Assembly (NCBI GenBank): GCA_947169155.1 | Contig: CAMVON010000011.1 | Coordinates: 1-43,241, forward strand | Direction of reading: 5' to 3' | Length of the DNA: 43,241 nucleotides | Origin: an uncultured Clostridiaceae bacterium | GTDB taxonomy: Bacteria; Bacillota; Clostridia; TANB77; CAG-465 | In this document: positions 8,845-17,746 of the stretch, piece by piece | Layout: each line of letters starts with the position of its first letter | Numbering within the stretch: position 1 is the first letter of the stretch | Position numbers and translations under genes: made by a program | Notes under the pieces: model-generated | The model's database searches: none | What the model was told of the DNA's origin: nothing | The model's input: the letters and a program-made list of their open reading frames with translations, nothing else

Positions 8845-11800
8845 TTATGCTTGTTTTGAAGCTTTGAATTTTCTAACAGTTACAAATGCAATTCCTACAA
8901 TACTTACAAGAGCTACAATAGATATTGCAACTACTGGTATATCTCCTGTATTTACGAAATCTATAACAATTTCATCTCCTGTTACGTATACTTCATGTGG
9001 AGTTGTATCTATATCATATTCTTCTGGAGCTTCAAGCTCTGTATAAATGTATTGTCCTTGTGGAACATTTTTAAATACATATATACCATTTTCATCTGTT
9101 ACACCAGTTTCATAATATAGACCTTCTTCTACACTCTTAAGTTCAAATTTACAGTTTGGAACAAGATTTCCTTTATCATCTGTTTTTACAAACTTAACAT
9201 TTGTTGTAGGTCTATAGTTTTCAACCTCATGTAAATTTGATACAAATGTTTTCATTTCTTCGTCATAATGACCAGTAAACTCATGTGGTTCTGTATTTAG
9301 TTTATATAATCTTCCATCTTCTTTATATACATCAGGAGCATCTGTCTCTGTGTAATAGAATTTAGCATCTGGATTATCTTTGTATGGTACAAATGCATCA
9401 CTTGGAATCCATGCTAAACCATCTTCACCTGTAATAGCAGTAACTAATACTTTCCCATTTTCATCTGTAACTTCAAATCTACAATTTGGTACATTTTTTC
9501 CAGTAAAGATATCTGTTTTATGTAAGAAAGTTGTCTTAGTTGTATCATCAAAAACAGGTCTATATAAAGCACTTTCTAAATCTGAACTACTAATAGTAAA
9601 TTCAAGAGCCTCATTTTGAGTAGTATATCCTTTAGGTGCTTTTGTTTCTTTTAAGAAATATTGTCCTTTAGGAATTTCTTGCAATTTAAGAACACCAGAA
9701 TTATTTGTTACAAATTTTGCAACACTCTTTTCTCCAGTTTCTAAATTAACTTCTTGAAGTTTTCTAGTACCATCTTTATCTAGCCATAATTCATATTCAG
9801 CACCAGAAACAAATTGATATCCTTTAGCTTGAATATATTCTGTTAATTGTTCATCAGTCATATTTTTGATGTCTTCAATTATTTCTTGAGTTTTTTCTTC
9901 TAAGCCATCGCTTTCAACTTTAGAGCCAATTAATACTAACTTATCATCAACTGTTGTAGATAGCTTAATTAGTTTTGCATATCCATATTCAACATTATTA
10001 ACAACTTGTGGTCCTGGAGTTGTTACAAGTGGTGTAACACCATCGCCATTGTATTCTAATTCAAAGTCTACTTGCTCAGTACTTAAAGCATATGGATAAG
10101 ATACATATAATTCTTTTACATAGTATTGACCTTCTGGAAGCTCAACTGTTTCAAGTGTAGAGTTATCATCTGCTACTAGTAAATCTACTAATGTATCTGC
10201 AGCAATTGCTAATTGTCCATTATATGTTTCAATTGGTTCTTTTGTATAAACACCAAATACTGCATGTTTTGATTCATCGCCATTTGAATATTTAAATTGT
10301 TCAAATAGTTTTTCGAAAGTGAAGTTTAATTTTTGTCTTACATCACTTAGATTTAATGTTGCTGTTGCAGATTCAACAAGTTGATTTTCATTTTCTGCAA
10401 GAACATATTTTGGTGTTGTATCTAGAAGATATCCATCAGGAACTTCATATTCAACAACTTTATATTTTCCTGGGAATAAATCCATTCTAGATTGTGCAAT
10501 ACCTTCACTATTTGTAGTTATATCATCTACAAGTGTTCCATTTTTTGTTCTAAGAACACCATCTGGAGTATATATATCTTCATCTGCATAAATCTTATAT
10601 GATACTCCTTCAAGACCAACTTCAGAATATACAGCAACTGATTTATCTAAATTAACTTCTCCACCATCAGTTTTTGTATAACTAACTTCTTGTGTTTGAG
10701 CACCAGTAATCTTTTCAGCAGTTTTATATATTCTAATATTTACATATAGTGGTTGGTCACTCATATCTGTACCGATTTCTAAATCACCTGTATAAACTTG
10801 TCCAGGATATATATCATCTATTGCTAATCCTGTAGCAACTTTATTTACAGATACTGCTTTACCACCTTTTCTTACATTTCCTAAATCTGCTGTATTTTCA
10901 GGAAGTCTTAATTCTTTTTGTAAGAAATATCCTTTTGGAGCATTTATTTCATAGATTATATATTGACCAGGTTGTAATTTTTCTGGTGTATATAAGAATC
11001 CATCGGCATTAGTTTTAAATTTATTTATACGATTTCCAACGCCTGCTCTCATTTGTACAAATTCTTGTTTTTTAACATCATATAATTGGAATTCAGCTTC
11101 AGATAATTCTACAATTTCATTTGTTGTAGCATCCTTTTTAGTTATTTTTAACCAAACAGGAACAGGTTCATCTGCCTCAATTCTATACTCTTGTTTGCAT
11201 TGTGTTGGTATTTCAACAGCTTCAGGTTGAGTATAGAAGCTTGTATTTTCACCATTATCTGCTTCTTTATCCTCAGTTATTGTATATTTTCCATAAGGGA
11301 TAGTATTTGGGTAATATGTTGGTTTACTATCATGTACAGCTGTAGATGTATGAGTGTCATCATTTGTTTCAATGAATTCACCATAACCTTTATCATCTAG
11401 TTTAACTGTATAGTAAATATTTGGATTTGAATCTAGAGTAAGTCTTAATATTGCACCAGCTGAAGGTACTTTATCTGAATCATTTTGTGCATCAACATTA
11501 CTTCTATCTTCATCAAATTTTAATACATGTACTCTACCTCTAACAACTGTATCATTAGATGTATCAACATGTGTTGTTAATCTTTCAGTTTGAGCAGCTG
11601 GATCTTGAATGAAATAATATTCATTTGGATCAGTTAAATATCCTTCTGCATAAGAATATTCATAAATTACTCCATCTACTTCTTCTGTAGATTTAACTTT
11701 TTCTTTAACCATATAGTTTCCAACTAGTAGTTCATCTGATGTAGCTGTCCAATAACCATCATCTAAATGATCTACAGTTATATCATATACATATTCTGTA

Positions 11801-14409
11801 TAGTCATCTGTCATTGGGTCATATCTCCATATTTCATAGACTGCACCCTCTAAGTTTGCATCCCCTTGCATATAAGTTTTAGGATCATCTTCTGTTCTAT
11901 CTGTATCAACTTTATGTATTTTGATTACCATTACTTTTGGTATATCTACAAGATTTCCTTCTAAATCTAACCATTTAGTTTGTGGATTTTGATTTAGTAT
12001 TGTAGTTTCAAATGTTCCATCTTTTGGTTTATATGGAACAGTTTTTACTTTTTTATCTTCTCCAACTTTAAATGTAAATTTATCACATTTTAAAGTTATA
12101 GGAGAAACTTTAGTTTCTTCAACTTCATATGTACCATAAGGTAAATCTTCTATAATACAATATCCAGTATCTCTAGTTGTTTCTGCAGTACATTTTCTAG
12201 AGAATTCATGATCTGTTCCCTTAGAAGATATTAATGTTGCAGTAAACTCACATTGATCTAGTGGAAATTGTGATGTATTTGAAGTTTCACCAACATGTTT
12301 TATAATTTCAAGATGATTTCTTACAGGTTCATTTTTTACTCTTTGAGTTAATGTAACAACATCTGGACCTTGTTCAGCGTTATTATAATACTCACTATAA
12401 ACTTTATTTCTGTAAGTAACATCTTCTCCTGGAATTACAGCATCTGGATCAATTCCTTCAGGGAATGTTGTCTCTTTTAGATAATATTGACCAGTTCTCA
12501 TTTTTTGAGAAATAGCATATCCATTATCATCAGTTGGTCCAATTTGAACCACATTACCATTTTTGTCTATATATTGTCTTGTACATGCTTCATCTAAGTA
12601 TACTGTAAATATAGCACCAGATATTTTAGCATCTGTAGCTTCTCCATCTCTTAATAGAATTTCTTTATAAACTTCTATTTTCATTTCCTTTGGAGCATCT
12701 TCTATATTCATAGGAATTGTTTCGTTATTGTTTTGGATAAACACTTCTCTATCTGCAACTGTATATGCAGATGCAGGTGTAACGCACTCACTTAAAATAT
12801 ATTTACCATAAGGAATATGAGTAAATTGACATACGCCATCTGCTCCAGATGTATTTGAATAATATACTTGATTTGCATCTTTCTTTAAAGTTAATTTAAA
12901 TTGTGCACCTTCAAGATTAATAATTGGATCATAATCTGTTTGTCCAAGTGTTTTTACTATTCTTAAATTTCCATATATTGGAGTTTCAGGAGTTTCACAT
13001 GTTCCATTATTTGCAGCAGAAGCATATTGTCCGCCATAAGTAATAGCAACAGGAACTCTATCTGTATTAATTAAGAAACCTTCAGAAGGTTCAGTTTCAA
13101 CATAGTAATAGTTACCTATAGGTAAATCTGTTACATAATCTGTTGTGCCATCTGCTTTAGTTACAATATTATCTCTAACTACTTGGTTTGCATTATATAT
13201 TACTGTATCGCCTTCTTTAATTTGTTCAGCAGCATATAATGTAAATTTTGCTCCCTCAATTTTAGCATCACCAAGTGTTGCTCCTCTATGATCACCATCA
13301 AATTTTGTAATAGTAACAGCTCCTCTTGGGAAAGAGTTGTATCTTGTAAATGTAGATGTTTGTCCTGCACTTACTCCAACATTTACTGTTCTATTAGCTT
13401 CTTCATTTTTCATATTAGCAGGTGCTTGAGTTTCTGTAATTGTATAAGTACCAATTGTGATATTATTTAATACAGCTCTACCATCACCACCAGTTGTTAT
13501 ATCCCAAGTGCCACCTGGTCCAGTAACATGGAATGTTGCTCCACTTCTTACTCTTCCGTGATTGTCTTGTTTTACAACTGCTAAATTACCAACTGGAGTA
13601 ATTGATCCGCCAGCTTCTTCTCTATTATATACAGATGAAGCTCCTCCACCAACTACAACAGTTTGTCCATTACTACTTGTATTGTTAGGACCATCATATA
13701 CGTCAACCTCTTCCCAGTTTTGTCCTGACATTTCCGCATAGATATGTGGATATACTGTGCCAGATAATGAATTATTGTCTACAACAAGTCTCCAATTATC
13801 TCCATCTCTTTGTAATCCACCCATATCACAAGAAACACCTGAGCCACCTCTAATATAAATCCAGTTAGAAACCCAGTTGCTTCCTTCTAAGTGAAAATCC
13901 AATGAATGATTATTCATTAAATTCCATACATCAGTACCATTAGCGGCATTTAAAGCATTTTCATATACTGCAATAGCTCTGTTTACATAGCCATTACCTC
14001 TATCTAGGCCATAGATATCAAAATCTCCATTTAATGCCCAGATTACAGTTTGTTTAATTTGACGAGCGTTTTCATCGCCCAAGTCATTTACTTCACCTGT
14101 AGCTATAACATAAGCCATAGCTCTACCAACTCTAGCATCTCCACCTGTTGCTTGTGAATATTTTCCTAGTCCGTTATATGTATGATTTCCATTGAAAACA
14201 ACATGTGGCTCAATACAATATACTGTTTCGTTTGTTTCTTTAAAATAGAATCTCCAGTATAAGTTTGGTGTGCCTGGATGCCAAGGTAAAGTAATAATAT
14301 TTGTACTACTTGTTTGAGTACCACCAGTTGTATAAGCATATACTTTAGGACCAAGTACAAGCACAACTGCAAGTAATACAAAAGCTAAAAGAAATTTTAC
14401 CTTTTTCAT
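8845..14409 (-). CDS. Giant thioester-domain adhesin with about 13 CnaB-like domains
   Basis: This 1854-aa cell-surface protein starts at ATG 14409 after AAAGGGGA (14415-14422). Residues 1-25 are a signal peptide ending VYA. Residues about 30-260 form a TED (TQXA) domain: Cys65 in VYCIEP and Gln120 in IKQTVIWAL are the expected partners of the internal thioester used to bond covalently to host targets. From about 265 to 1815 I count about 13 CnaB/SpaA-like domains, each with an early K (for example AVVKQD, TITKFDGD, VKFVKTDD) and a late G-x-Y-x-x-x-E such as GTYTITETQAP, as in Lys-Asn isopeptide domains. The end has FVNTGDIP, a hydrophobic stretch of about 20 residues and RKFKASKQA, the layout of a sortase signal but without LPXTG. 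It is a single-gene transcript bounded by terminators. Confidence 0.92.
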   Translation of the reverse strand: MKKVKFLLAFVLLAVVLVLGPKVYAYTTGGTQTSSTNIITLPWHPGTPNLYWRFYFKETNETVYCIEPHVVFNGNHTYNGLGKYSQATGGDARVGRAMAYVIATGEVNDLGDENARQIKQTVIWALNGDFDIYGLDRGNGYVNRAIAVYENALNAANGTDVWNLMNNHSLDFHLEGSNWVSNWIYIRGGSGVSCDMGGLQRDGDNWRLVVDNNSLSGTVYPHIYAEMSGQNWEEVDVYDGPNNTSSNGQTVVVGGGASSVYNREEAGGSITPVGNLAVVKQDNHGRVRSGATFHVTGPGGTWDITTGGDGRAVLNNITIGTYTITETQAPANMKNEEANRTVNVGVSAGQTSTFTRYNSFPRGAVTITKFDGDHRGATLGDAKIEGAKFTLYAAEQIKEGDTVIYNANQVVRDNIVTKADGTTDYVTDLPIGNYYYVETEPSEGFLINTDRVPVAITYGGQYASAANNGTCETPETPIYGNLRIVKTLGQTDYDPIINLEGAQFKLTLKKDANQVYYSNTSGADGVCQFTHIPYGKYILSECVTPASAYTVADREVFIQNNNETIPMNIEDAPKEMKIEVYKEILLRDGEATDAKISGAIFTVYLDEACTRQYIDKNGNVVQIGPTDDNGYAISQKMRTGQYYLKETTFPEGIDPDAVIPGEDVTYRNKVYSEYYNNAEQGPDVVTLTQRVKNEPVRNHLEIIKHVGETSNTSQFPLDQCEFTATLISSKGTDHEFSRKCTAETTRDTGYCIIEDLPYGTYEVEETKVSPITLKCDKFTFKVGEDKKVKTVPYKPKDGTFETTILNQNPQTKWLDLEGNLVDIPKVMVIKIHKVDTDRTEDDPKTYMQGDANLEGAVYEIWRYDPMTDDYTEYVYDITVDHLDDGYWTATSDELLVGNYMVKEKVKSTEEVDGVIYEYSYAEGYLTDPNEYYFIQDPAAQTERLTTHVDTSNDTVVRGRVHVLKFDEDRSNVDAQNDSDKVPSAGAILRLTLDSNPNIYYTVKLDDKGYGEFIETNDDTHTSTAVHDSKPTYYPNTIPYGKYTITEDKEADNGENTSFYTQPEAVEIPTQCKQEYRIEADEPVPVWLKITKKDATTNEIVELSEAEFQLYDVKKQEFVQMRAGVGNRINKFKTNADGFLYTPEKLQPGQYIIYEINAPKGYFLQKELRLPENTADLGNVRKGGKAVSVNKVATGLAIDDIYPGQVYTGDLEIGTDMSDQPLYVNIRIYKTAEKITGAQTQEVSYTKTDGGEVNLDKSVAVYSEVGLEGVSYKIYADEDIYTPDGVLRTKNGTLVDDITTNSEGIAQSRMDLFPGKYKVVEYEVPDGYLLDTTPKYVLAENENQLVESATATLNLSDVRQKLNFTFEKLFEQFKYSNGDESKHAVFGVYTKEPIETYNGQLAIAADTLVDLLVADDNSTLETVELPEGQYYVKELYVSYPYALSTEQVDFELEYNGDGVTPLVTTPGPQVVNNVEYGYAKLIKLSTTVDDKLVLIGSKVESDGLEEKTQEIIEDIKNMTDEQLTEYIQAKGYQFVSGAEYELWLDKDGTRKLQEVNLETGEKSVAKFVTNNSGVLKLQEIPKGQYFLKETKAPKGYTTQNEALEFTISSSDLESALYRPVFDDTTKTTFLHKTDIFTGKNVPNCRFEVTDENGKVLVTAITGEDGLAWIPSDAFVPYKDNPDAKFYYTETDAPDVYKEDGRLYKLNTEPHEFTGHYDEEMKTFVSNLHEVENYRPTTNVKFVKTDDKGNLVPNCKFELKSVEEGLYYETGVTDENGIYVFKNVPQGQYIYTELEAPEEYDIDTTPHEVYVTGDEIVIDFVNTGDIPVVAISIVALVSIVGIAFVTVRKFKASKQA

Positions 14410-14467
14410 ATATATCCCCTTTCTTGCTATGAAAATTATATATTAAAATACAATTCATAATAATTAT

Positions 14468-14495
14468 ATAATATATTTATACATTTGAAATTCAA
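14468..14495 (-). promoter_or_regulatory. Possible promoter of the thioester adhesin gene
   Basis: TTGAAT (14490-14495), a 16-base spacer and TATTAT (14468-14473) on the minus strand. The -35 overlaps a small palindrome, TTTGAA-A-TTCAAA (14484-14496), which could bind a regulator. The region is so AT-rich that other -10 choices exist. Confidence 0.4.
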
Positions 14496-14551
14496 AAAGG
14501 CAAAATTACATCATTTTTTTCACTTTTTGCAATACTAATGTAACAAAAAAA

Positions 14552-14573
14552 AAGAAGTGGTCTCCCACTTCTT
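14552..14573 (-). terminator. Terminator of rpsO
   Basis: A perfect 9-bp stem AAGAAGTGG/CCACTTCTT with loop GAGA (minus strand) is followed by at least seven T, 19 bases past the rpsO stop. Confidence 0.92.
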
Positions 14574-14591
14574 AATTTTCATTATTTAGAA

Positions 14592-14855
14592 TTATTTTCT
14601 TAATCCTAGTTTTGCAATAATATCTCTGTATCTTTCGATATCTCTAGATTCAAGATATTTTAAAAGTCTTTTTCTTTTTCCAACCATGATTAATAGTCCA
14701 CGTCTTGAGTGTTCGTCATGTTTGTGAACTTTAAGGTGTTCTGTAAGTTCATTGATTCTTTCTGTAAGTAGTGCAATTTGTACTTCAGCAGAACCAGTGT
14801 CTTTTTCTCCTCTTGCATAAGTTGTTAAGATTTCACTTTTTCTTTCTTTAGTCAT
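14592..14855 (-). CDS. rpsO: 30S ribosomal protein S15
   Basis: The 87-aa protein binds 16S rRNA in the central domain of the small subunit, an early step of platform assembly. The sequence is typical: [16 protein letters not shown], then [12 protein letters not shown] and [10 protein letters not shown]. Length is normal. The start is preceded by a strong AAGGAGG. The 110-base gap upstream to the M23 peptidase has no good consensus promoter but holds short inverted segments that may form an autoregulatory leader. It is monocistronic, with a strong terminator immediately after. Confidence 0.97.
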   Translation of the reverse strand: MTKERKSEILTTYARGEKDTGSAEVQIALLTERINELTEHLKVHKHDEHSRRGLLIMVGKRKRLLKYLESRDIERYRDIIAKLGLRK

Positions 14856-14869
14856 TGACTTTTCCTCCT

Positions 14870-14932
14870 TCTTAACATGCCTATTGCCAAGATGTACTGA
14901 GGTATAAAACGTATCATCTGAGCTATAGGTGA
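14870..14932 (-). promoter_or_regulatory. Possible S15 autoregulatory leader
   Basis: The rpsO leader can fold with CCTAT pairing to ATAGG as an outer stem and AGATG pairing to CATCT inside, ending just before the ribosome binding site. Autoregulatory S15 leaders are known in several bacteria, but this sequence was not matched to a known class; the call rests on position and short pairings only. Confidence 0.3.
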
Positions 14933-14942
14933 TTTATAATAA

Positions 14943-14958
14943 ATTACTATAAAGTAAT
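14943..14958 (-). other. Weak AT-rich hairpin after the M23 peptidase gene
   Basis: ATTACT and AGTAAT pair around a 4-base loop, then TTTATTAT follows on the minus strand. It is too weak to be a confident terminator, so read-through into rpsO is possible. Confidence 0.3.
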
Positions 14959-14965
14959 CTATTTA

Positions 14966-15967
14966 CTAATTACATGCATTTAAGTATGGCCATGGGTTAA
15001 CTGATACACCATTAAGTTTAACCTCAAAGTGTAAGTGGTTACCTGTAGCCCAACCAGTCATACCGATTCCACCTAATGTGTCACCAGCATTAACTACTTG
15101 ACCAGCTGATACGTAAATAGCACTTTGGTGAGCGTAAATTGTAACTAATCCATTTCCATGGTTAATTTTTACACAGTTACCATAACCTGATGAGTCCCAA
15201 CCGGCAAATACTACTGTACCACCCATATATGCATATATTGGAGTACCTGAAGATCCGGCCAAGTCGATACCATTATGTCCATAATATCCCCAATAGTCAC
15301 AGTTAACTGTATGAGATACTGTTGGCCAACATTTTGTACCATCAGCAACAGCAGCTACAGCTCCTGTATATACAGAAGCGGCATATTGGTTAGAAACATA
15401 AACTGGTTCTTCATAAACAGGTTCAACTGGTTTGTTTCTATCAATTACGCTAGCTAAGATATCGTCAGCTCTATCTGTAGAAGTTATACCTTCAAGCTCT
15501 GAAACTTTTTCTACAGTAATTTTAGCATCAACGTTATCTATTTCAGCTTTAAGTTTTTCAATATAATCTTCAGCTTGTTCTTCAGCTGTAAATTTCATTT
15601 CCTCACCATCTACCACTAAATCATAGATAGTATATTCTGTTTTAATTTCAGCTCTAAGATTTGTATAAACGTTTTGTTCTTCTAAAACTGAATCCTTGAT
15701 GTAACTTTGTTCAAATGTAGGCTCACTTTCTAGATATACTTTAACATTTTCGTCTATACTTTGTTTTTCAGCAACTAAGTCATTATATACTTCATCAAAT
15801 TGTTGTTCGTCTGTAAAGTATCCTACAAACTCACCATTAATATATGTCTTAACTGCTGGTTTATATGTATTAAGTACAGTTAAATATACTGCAGTGAATA
15901 TCATAGCAATAGACATTGCTGTAAATAATACGAATTTTAGTGTACTGAGCACACCTTTCTTTCCCAT
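14966..15967 (-). CDS. Membrane-anchored M23-family cell-wall peptidase
   Basis: The 333-aa protein has one N-terminal membrane segment (VLFTAMSIAMIFTAVYLTVL), about 170 residues of extracytoplasmic linker with coiled, acidic sequence, and a C-terminal LytM/M23 domain. The zinc ligands are visible as HNGIDLAG (HxxxD) and HLHFEVKL (HxH), so it is probably an active peptidoglycan endopeptidase rather than a degenerate EnvC-type activator. ATG 15967 is preferred, with AAGGTG about 12 bases before it. A GTG at 15982 would add five residues but sits almost on top of the ribosome binding site. Two tandem strong promoters lie upstream, suggesting high or dual-mode expression. No SH3 or LysM domain is evident. 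Confidence 0.9.
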   Translation of the reverse strand: MGKKGVLSTLKFVLFTAMSIAMIFTAVYLTVLNTYKPAVKTYINGEFVGYFTDEQQFDEVYNDLVAEKQSIDENVKVYLESEPTFEQSYIKDSVLEEQNVYTNLRAEIKTEYTIYDLVVDGEEMKFTAEEQAEDYIEKLKAEIDNVDAKITVEKVSELEGITSTDRADDILASVIDRNKPVEPVYEEPVYVSNQYAASVYTGAVAAVADGTKCWPTVSHTVNCDYWGYYGHNGIDLAGSSGTPIYAYMGGTVVFAGWDSSGYGNCVKINHGNGLVTIYAHQSAIYVSAGQVVNAGDTLGGIGMTGWATGNHLHFEVKLNGVSVNPWPYLNACN

Positions 15968-16013
15968 AATTAAAATTTGCACCTTCCTTTTATATAGGTT
16001 ACATACACATTAT

Positions 16014-16042
16014 ATTATAACATTTTTAACCTATTTTGTCAA
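16014..16042 (-). promoter_or_regulatory. Promoter P2 (proximal) of the M23 peptidase gene
   Basis: Full consensus on the minus strand: TTGACA (16037-16042), 17-base spacer, TATAAT (16014-16019). Confidence 0.92.
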
Positions 16043-16079
16043 ATTGCACTTATTTTTTTATTGTTCCAGAAGCATGTAT

Positions 16080-16108
16080 ATTCTAGCACAGTCGATTTTG
16101 TTTGTCAA
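16080..16108 (-). promoter_or_regulatory. Promoter P1 (distal) of the M23 peptidase gene
   Basis: TTGACA (16103-16108), 17-base spacer and TAGAAT (16080-16085) preceded by TGC, an extended -10. It fires in the same direction as P2, 66 bases upstream of it. Confidence 0.82.
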
Positions 16109-16156
16109 GTATTTCTATTTTTTGTAATATTGGTAACAATTTCTTAACCTTTATAT

Positions 16157-16184
16157 AATAAAGTATATTAAATTATACTTTATT
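16157..16184. promoter_or_regulatory. 11-bp inverted repeat between divergent promoters
   Basis: AATAAAGTATA and TATACTTTATT are exact inverted copies around TTAAAT. The element lies 24 bases upstream of the nfeD -35 and between the divergent promoters, a place where an operator could act on both. It lacks a following U tract, so it is not a usual terminator. Confidence 0.45.
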
Positions 16185-16207
16185 TATTATAATATGTTGC
16201 TAAAATC

Positions 16208-16236
16208 TTGTTATTTAGATAAAATTATAGTATAAT
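16208..16236 (+). promoter_or_regulatory. Promoter of nfeD-SPFH
   Basis: TTGTTA (16208-16213), 17-base spacer and TATAAT (16231-16236), about 48 bases before the nfeD start. Confidence 0.8.
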
Positions 16237-16284
16237 AGTATTAGATGAGTGAATAATTTCGCCAGCACAAAGGAGGGATTTTTT

Positions 16285-16725
16285 ATGTTACCTATGTGGG
16301 CAATATGGCTAATTGCCAGTGGTGTTTTCTTCTTAGGAGAAATTTTTACCATTTCATTCTTATTATTCTGGCCAGGCGTTGGAGCATTCCTTGCTTTCCT
16401 AACAAGTTTAATTGCGCCAGAAAATTTAGTAGCACAAATTATGGTATTTGTAATATCTACTGTTTTAATGATTCTATTTACTAAACCATTAGTTAATAAA
16501 TTATTCAAAAACAAAGACAATACAAATATGAATAACAGTGCTGTACTTGGCAAAAAAGGTATTGTTGTTAAAGCAATAAACAACGCAAACCCTGTTGGAC
16601 AAGTAAAAGTAAACGGCGAACTATGGTCTGCAATAAAATCTGAAAAAGATAAACCTATCAATGAAGGTGAAAGCGTTATCATCGAAAAGATTGATGGAGT
16701 TAAACTTTTAGTTAGAAAACCATAA
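16285..16725 (+). CDS. NfeD-like membrane protein
   Basis: The 146-aa protein has two to three hydrophobic helices in residues 1-75 (WAIWLIASGVFFLGEIFTIS, then a WPGVGAFLAFL stretch and MVFVISTVLMILF) and a C-terminal OB-fold of about 65 residues (LGKKGIVVKAINN to IEKIDGVKLLVRKP). That is the short NfeD1b layout, which partners SPFH proteins in membrane microdomain organisation. The start at 16285 has a textbook AAAGGAGGG at 16269-16277. An upstream in-frame GTG (16249) would read through this site and is rejected. The SPFH gene begins 14 bases after the stop, and its ribosome binding site overlaps the nfeD stop codon, indicating coupling. Confidence 0.88.
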   Translation: MLPMWAIWLIASGVFFLGEIFTISFLLFWPGVGAFLAFLTSLIAPENLVAQIMVFVISTVLMILFTKPLVNKLFKNKDNTNMNNSAVLGKKGIVVKAINNANPVGQVKVNGELWSAIKSEKDKPINEGESVIIEKIDGVKLLVRKP

Positions 16726-16739
16726 GGAGGTAATTATAT

Positions 16740-17684
16740 ATGGCTTTTGTTTTTATTATTATTCTTATTTTAGTTTTCGTAATAGTAGTTGCTGCTGCAT
16801 CTATTAAAGTCGTAAAACAATCTGAAGTAAAAATTATCGAAAGATTCGGTAAATATAGCTTCACTGCTGAAGCAGGTCTTAACATTATCCTACCATTTGT
16901 AGATAAAGTAAGAGCTGTAGTTAGCTTAAAACAACAAACAATGGACGTTACTCCACAAAGTGTTATCACTAAAGATAACGTTACAATCACTATCGATACA
17001 GTTGTGTTCTATCAAATAATGGACCCAGTTAAAGCTGTATACGAAATTGAAAGTTTACAAAAAGGTATAGCATATATCGCTATTACAACAATTCGTGATA
17101 TCGTTGGTAAAATGGATCTTGATGCTACATTCTCTTCTAGAGATGCAATCAATAACCAATTAAGAGATGTTCTTGATGAAGCAACAGATAAATGGGGATG
17201 TAAAGTTGATCGTGTTGAAATCAAAGATATCAAACCACCTGCAGACATTAGAGACGCAATGGAAAAACAAATGAACGCAGAAAGAAATAAAAGAGCAATA
17301 ATCCTTGAAGCTGAAGGTAAACGTCAAGCAGACATTACTCTAGCTGAAGGTACAAAACAATCTACAATTCTTAACGCAGAAGCTGAAAGAGAATCTTCAA
17401 TTAGAAGAGCACAAGGTATTAGAGAATCTAAAATACTTGAAGCTGAAGGTAACGCTGAAGCTATTAAGAAAGTTGCAGAAGCTAAAGCTGAAGAAATCAA
17501 AATGGTATACGGAGCTATAATGGCTGCTAAACCAGATGATAAACTAGTAGCAATCAAATCTCTAGAAGCTTTAAAAGATGTTTCAAATGGTACTGCAAAC
17601 AAAATATTTATTCCGTTTGATGCAACTAAAGCTATGAGTGCTCTAGGAGCTTTAAGTGACGTAGCAGATAAAAAATCTAAATAG
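16740..17684 (+). CDS. SPFH/Band 7 (stomatin/QmcA-like) membrane scaffold protein
   Basis: This 314-aa protein has one N-terminal membrane segment (FVFIIILILVFVIVVAAA), the SPFH domain (about 25-190, with ERFGKYSF, AGLNIILPFVDKV and VFYQIMDPVKAVYEIES), then an alanine-glutamate-rich coiled coil (about 190-265) ending in a short tail. This is the stomatin/QmcA arrangement: oligomeric membrane scaffolds thought to organise lipid domains and protein quality control. Spacing and the shared transcript with NfeD fit the conserved SPFH-NfeD partnership. Codon choice is richer in C-ending codons (ATC, AAC, GAC) than in the neighbouring minus-strand genes, consistent with high expression, although recent transfer is an alternative. 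A bidirectional hairpin follows. Confidence 0.93.
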   Translation: MAFVFIIILILVFVIVVAAASIKVVKQSEVKIIERFGKYSFTAEAGLNIILPFVDKVRAVVSLKQQTMDVTPQSVITKDNVTITIDTVVFYQIMDPVKAVYEIESLQKGIAYIAITTIRDIVGKMDLDATFSSRDAINNQLRDVLDEATDKWGCKVDRVEIKDIKPPADIRDAMEKQMNAERNKRAIILEAEGKRQADITLAEGTKQSTILNAEAERESSIRRAQGIRESKILEAEGNAEAIKKVAEAKAEEIKMVYGAIMAAKPDDKLVAIKSLEALKDVSNGTANKIFIPFDATKAMSALGALSDVADKKSK

Positions 17685-17704
17685 TAGATTATAAACAAAA
17701 ATAA

Positions 17705-17732
17705 AAGAGTGATAATTTAATTTATCACTCTT
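17705..17732. terminator. Bidirectional terminator between SPFH and the HtrA-like gene
   Basis: Perfect 11-bp stem AAGAGTGATAA/TTATCACTCTT with a 6-base loop. On the plus strand CTTTTTTA follows; on the minus strand a T-rich run follows. It serves the two convergent genes. Confidence 0.9.
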
Positions 17733-17746
17733 CTTTTTTATATCTA

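Larger units (their letters stand above)
15968..16284. other. Divergent intergenic region between the M23 peptidase and nfeD
   Basis: About 317 bases without a credible gene. They hold two tandem minus-strand promoters, one plus-strand promoter and an 11-bp inverted repeat, each listed separately. Confidence 0.85.

Noticed and set aside
8845..14409. CRISPR or tandem DNA repeats within the adhesin gene
   Set aside because: The repeats are divergent protein domains of about 100 residues, with no regular short repeat and spacer pattern at the DNA level.
16215..17698. Long minus-strand frames opposite nfeD and SPFH
   Set aside because: They mirror the plus-strand genes, lack ribosome binding sites and encode no recognisable protein.
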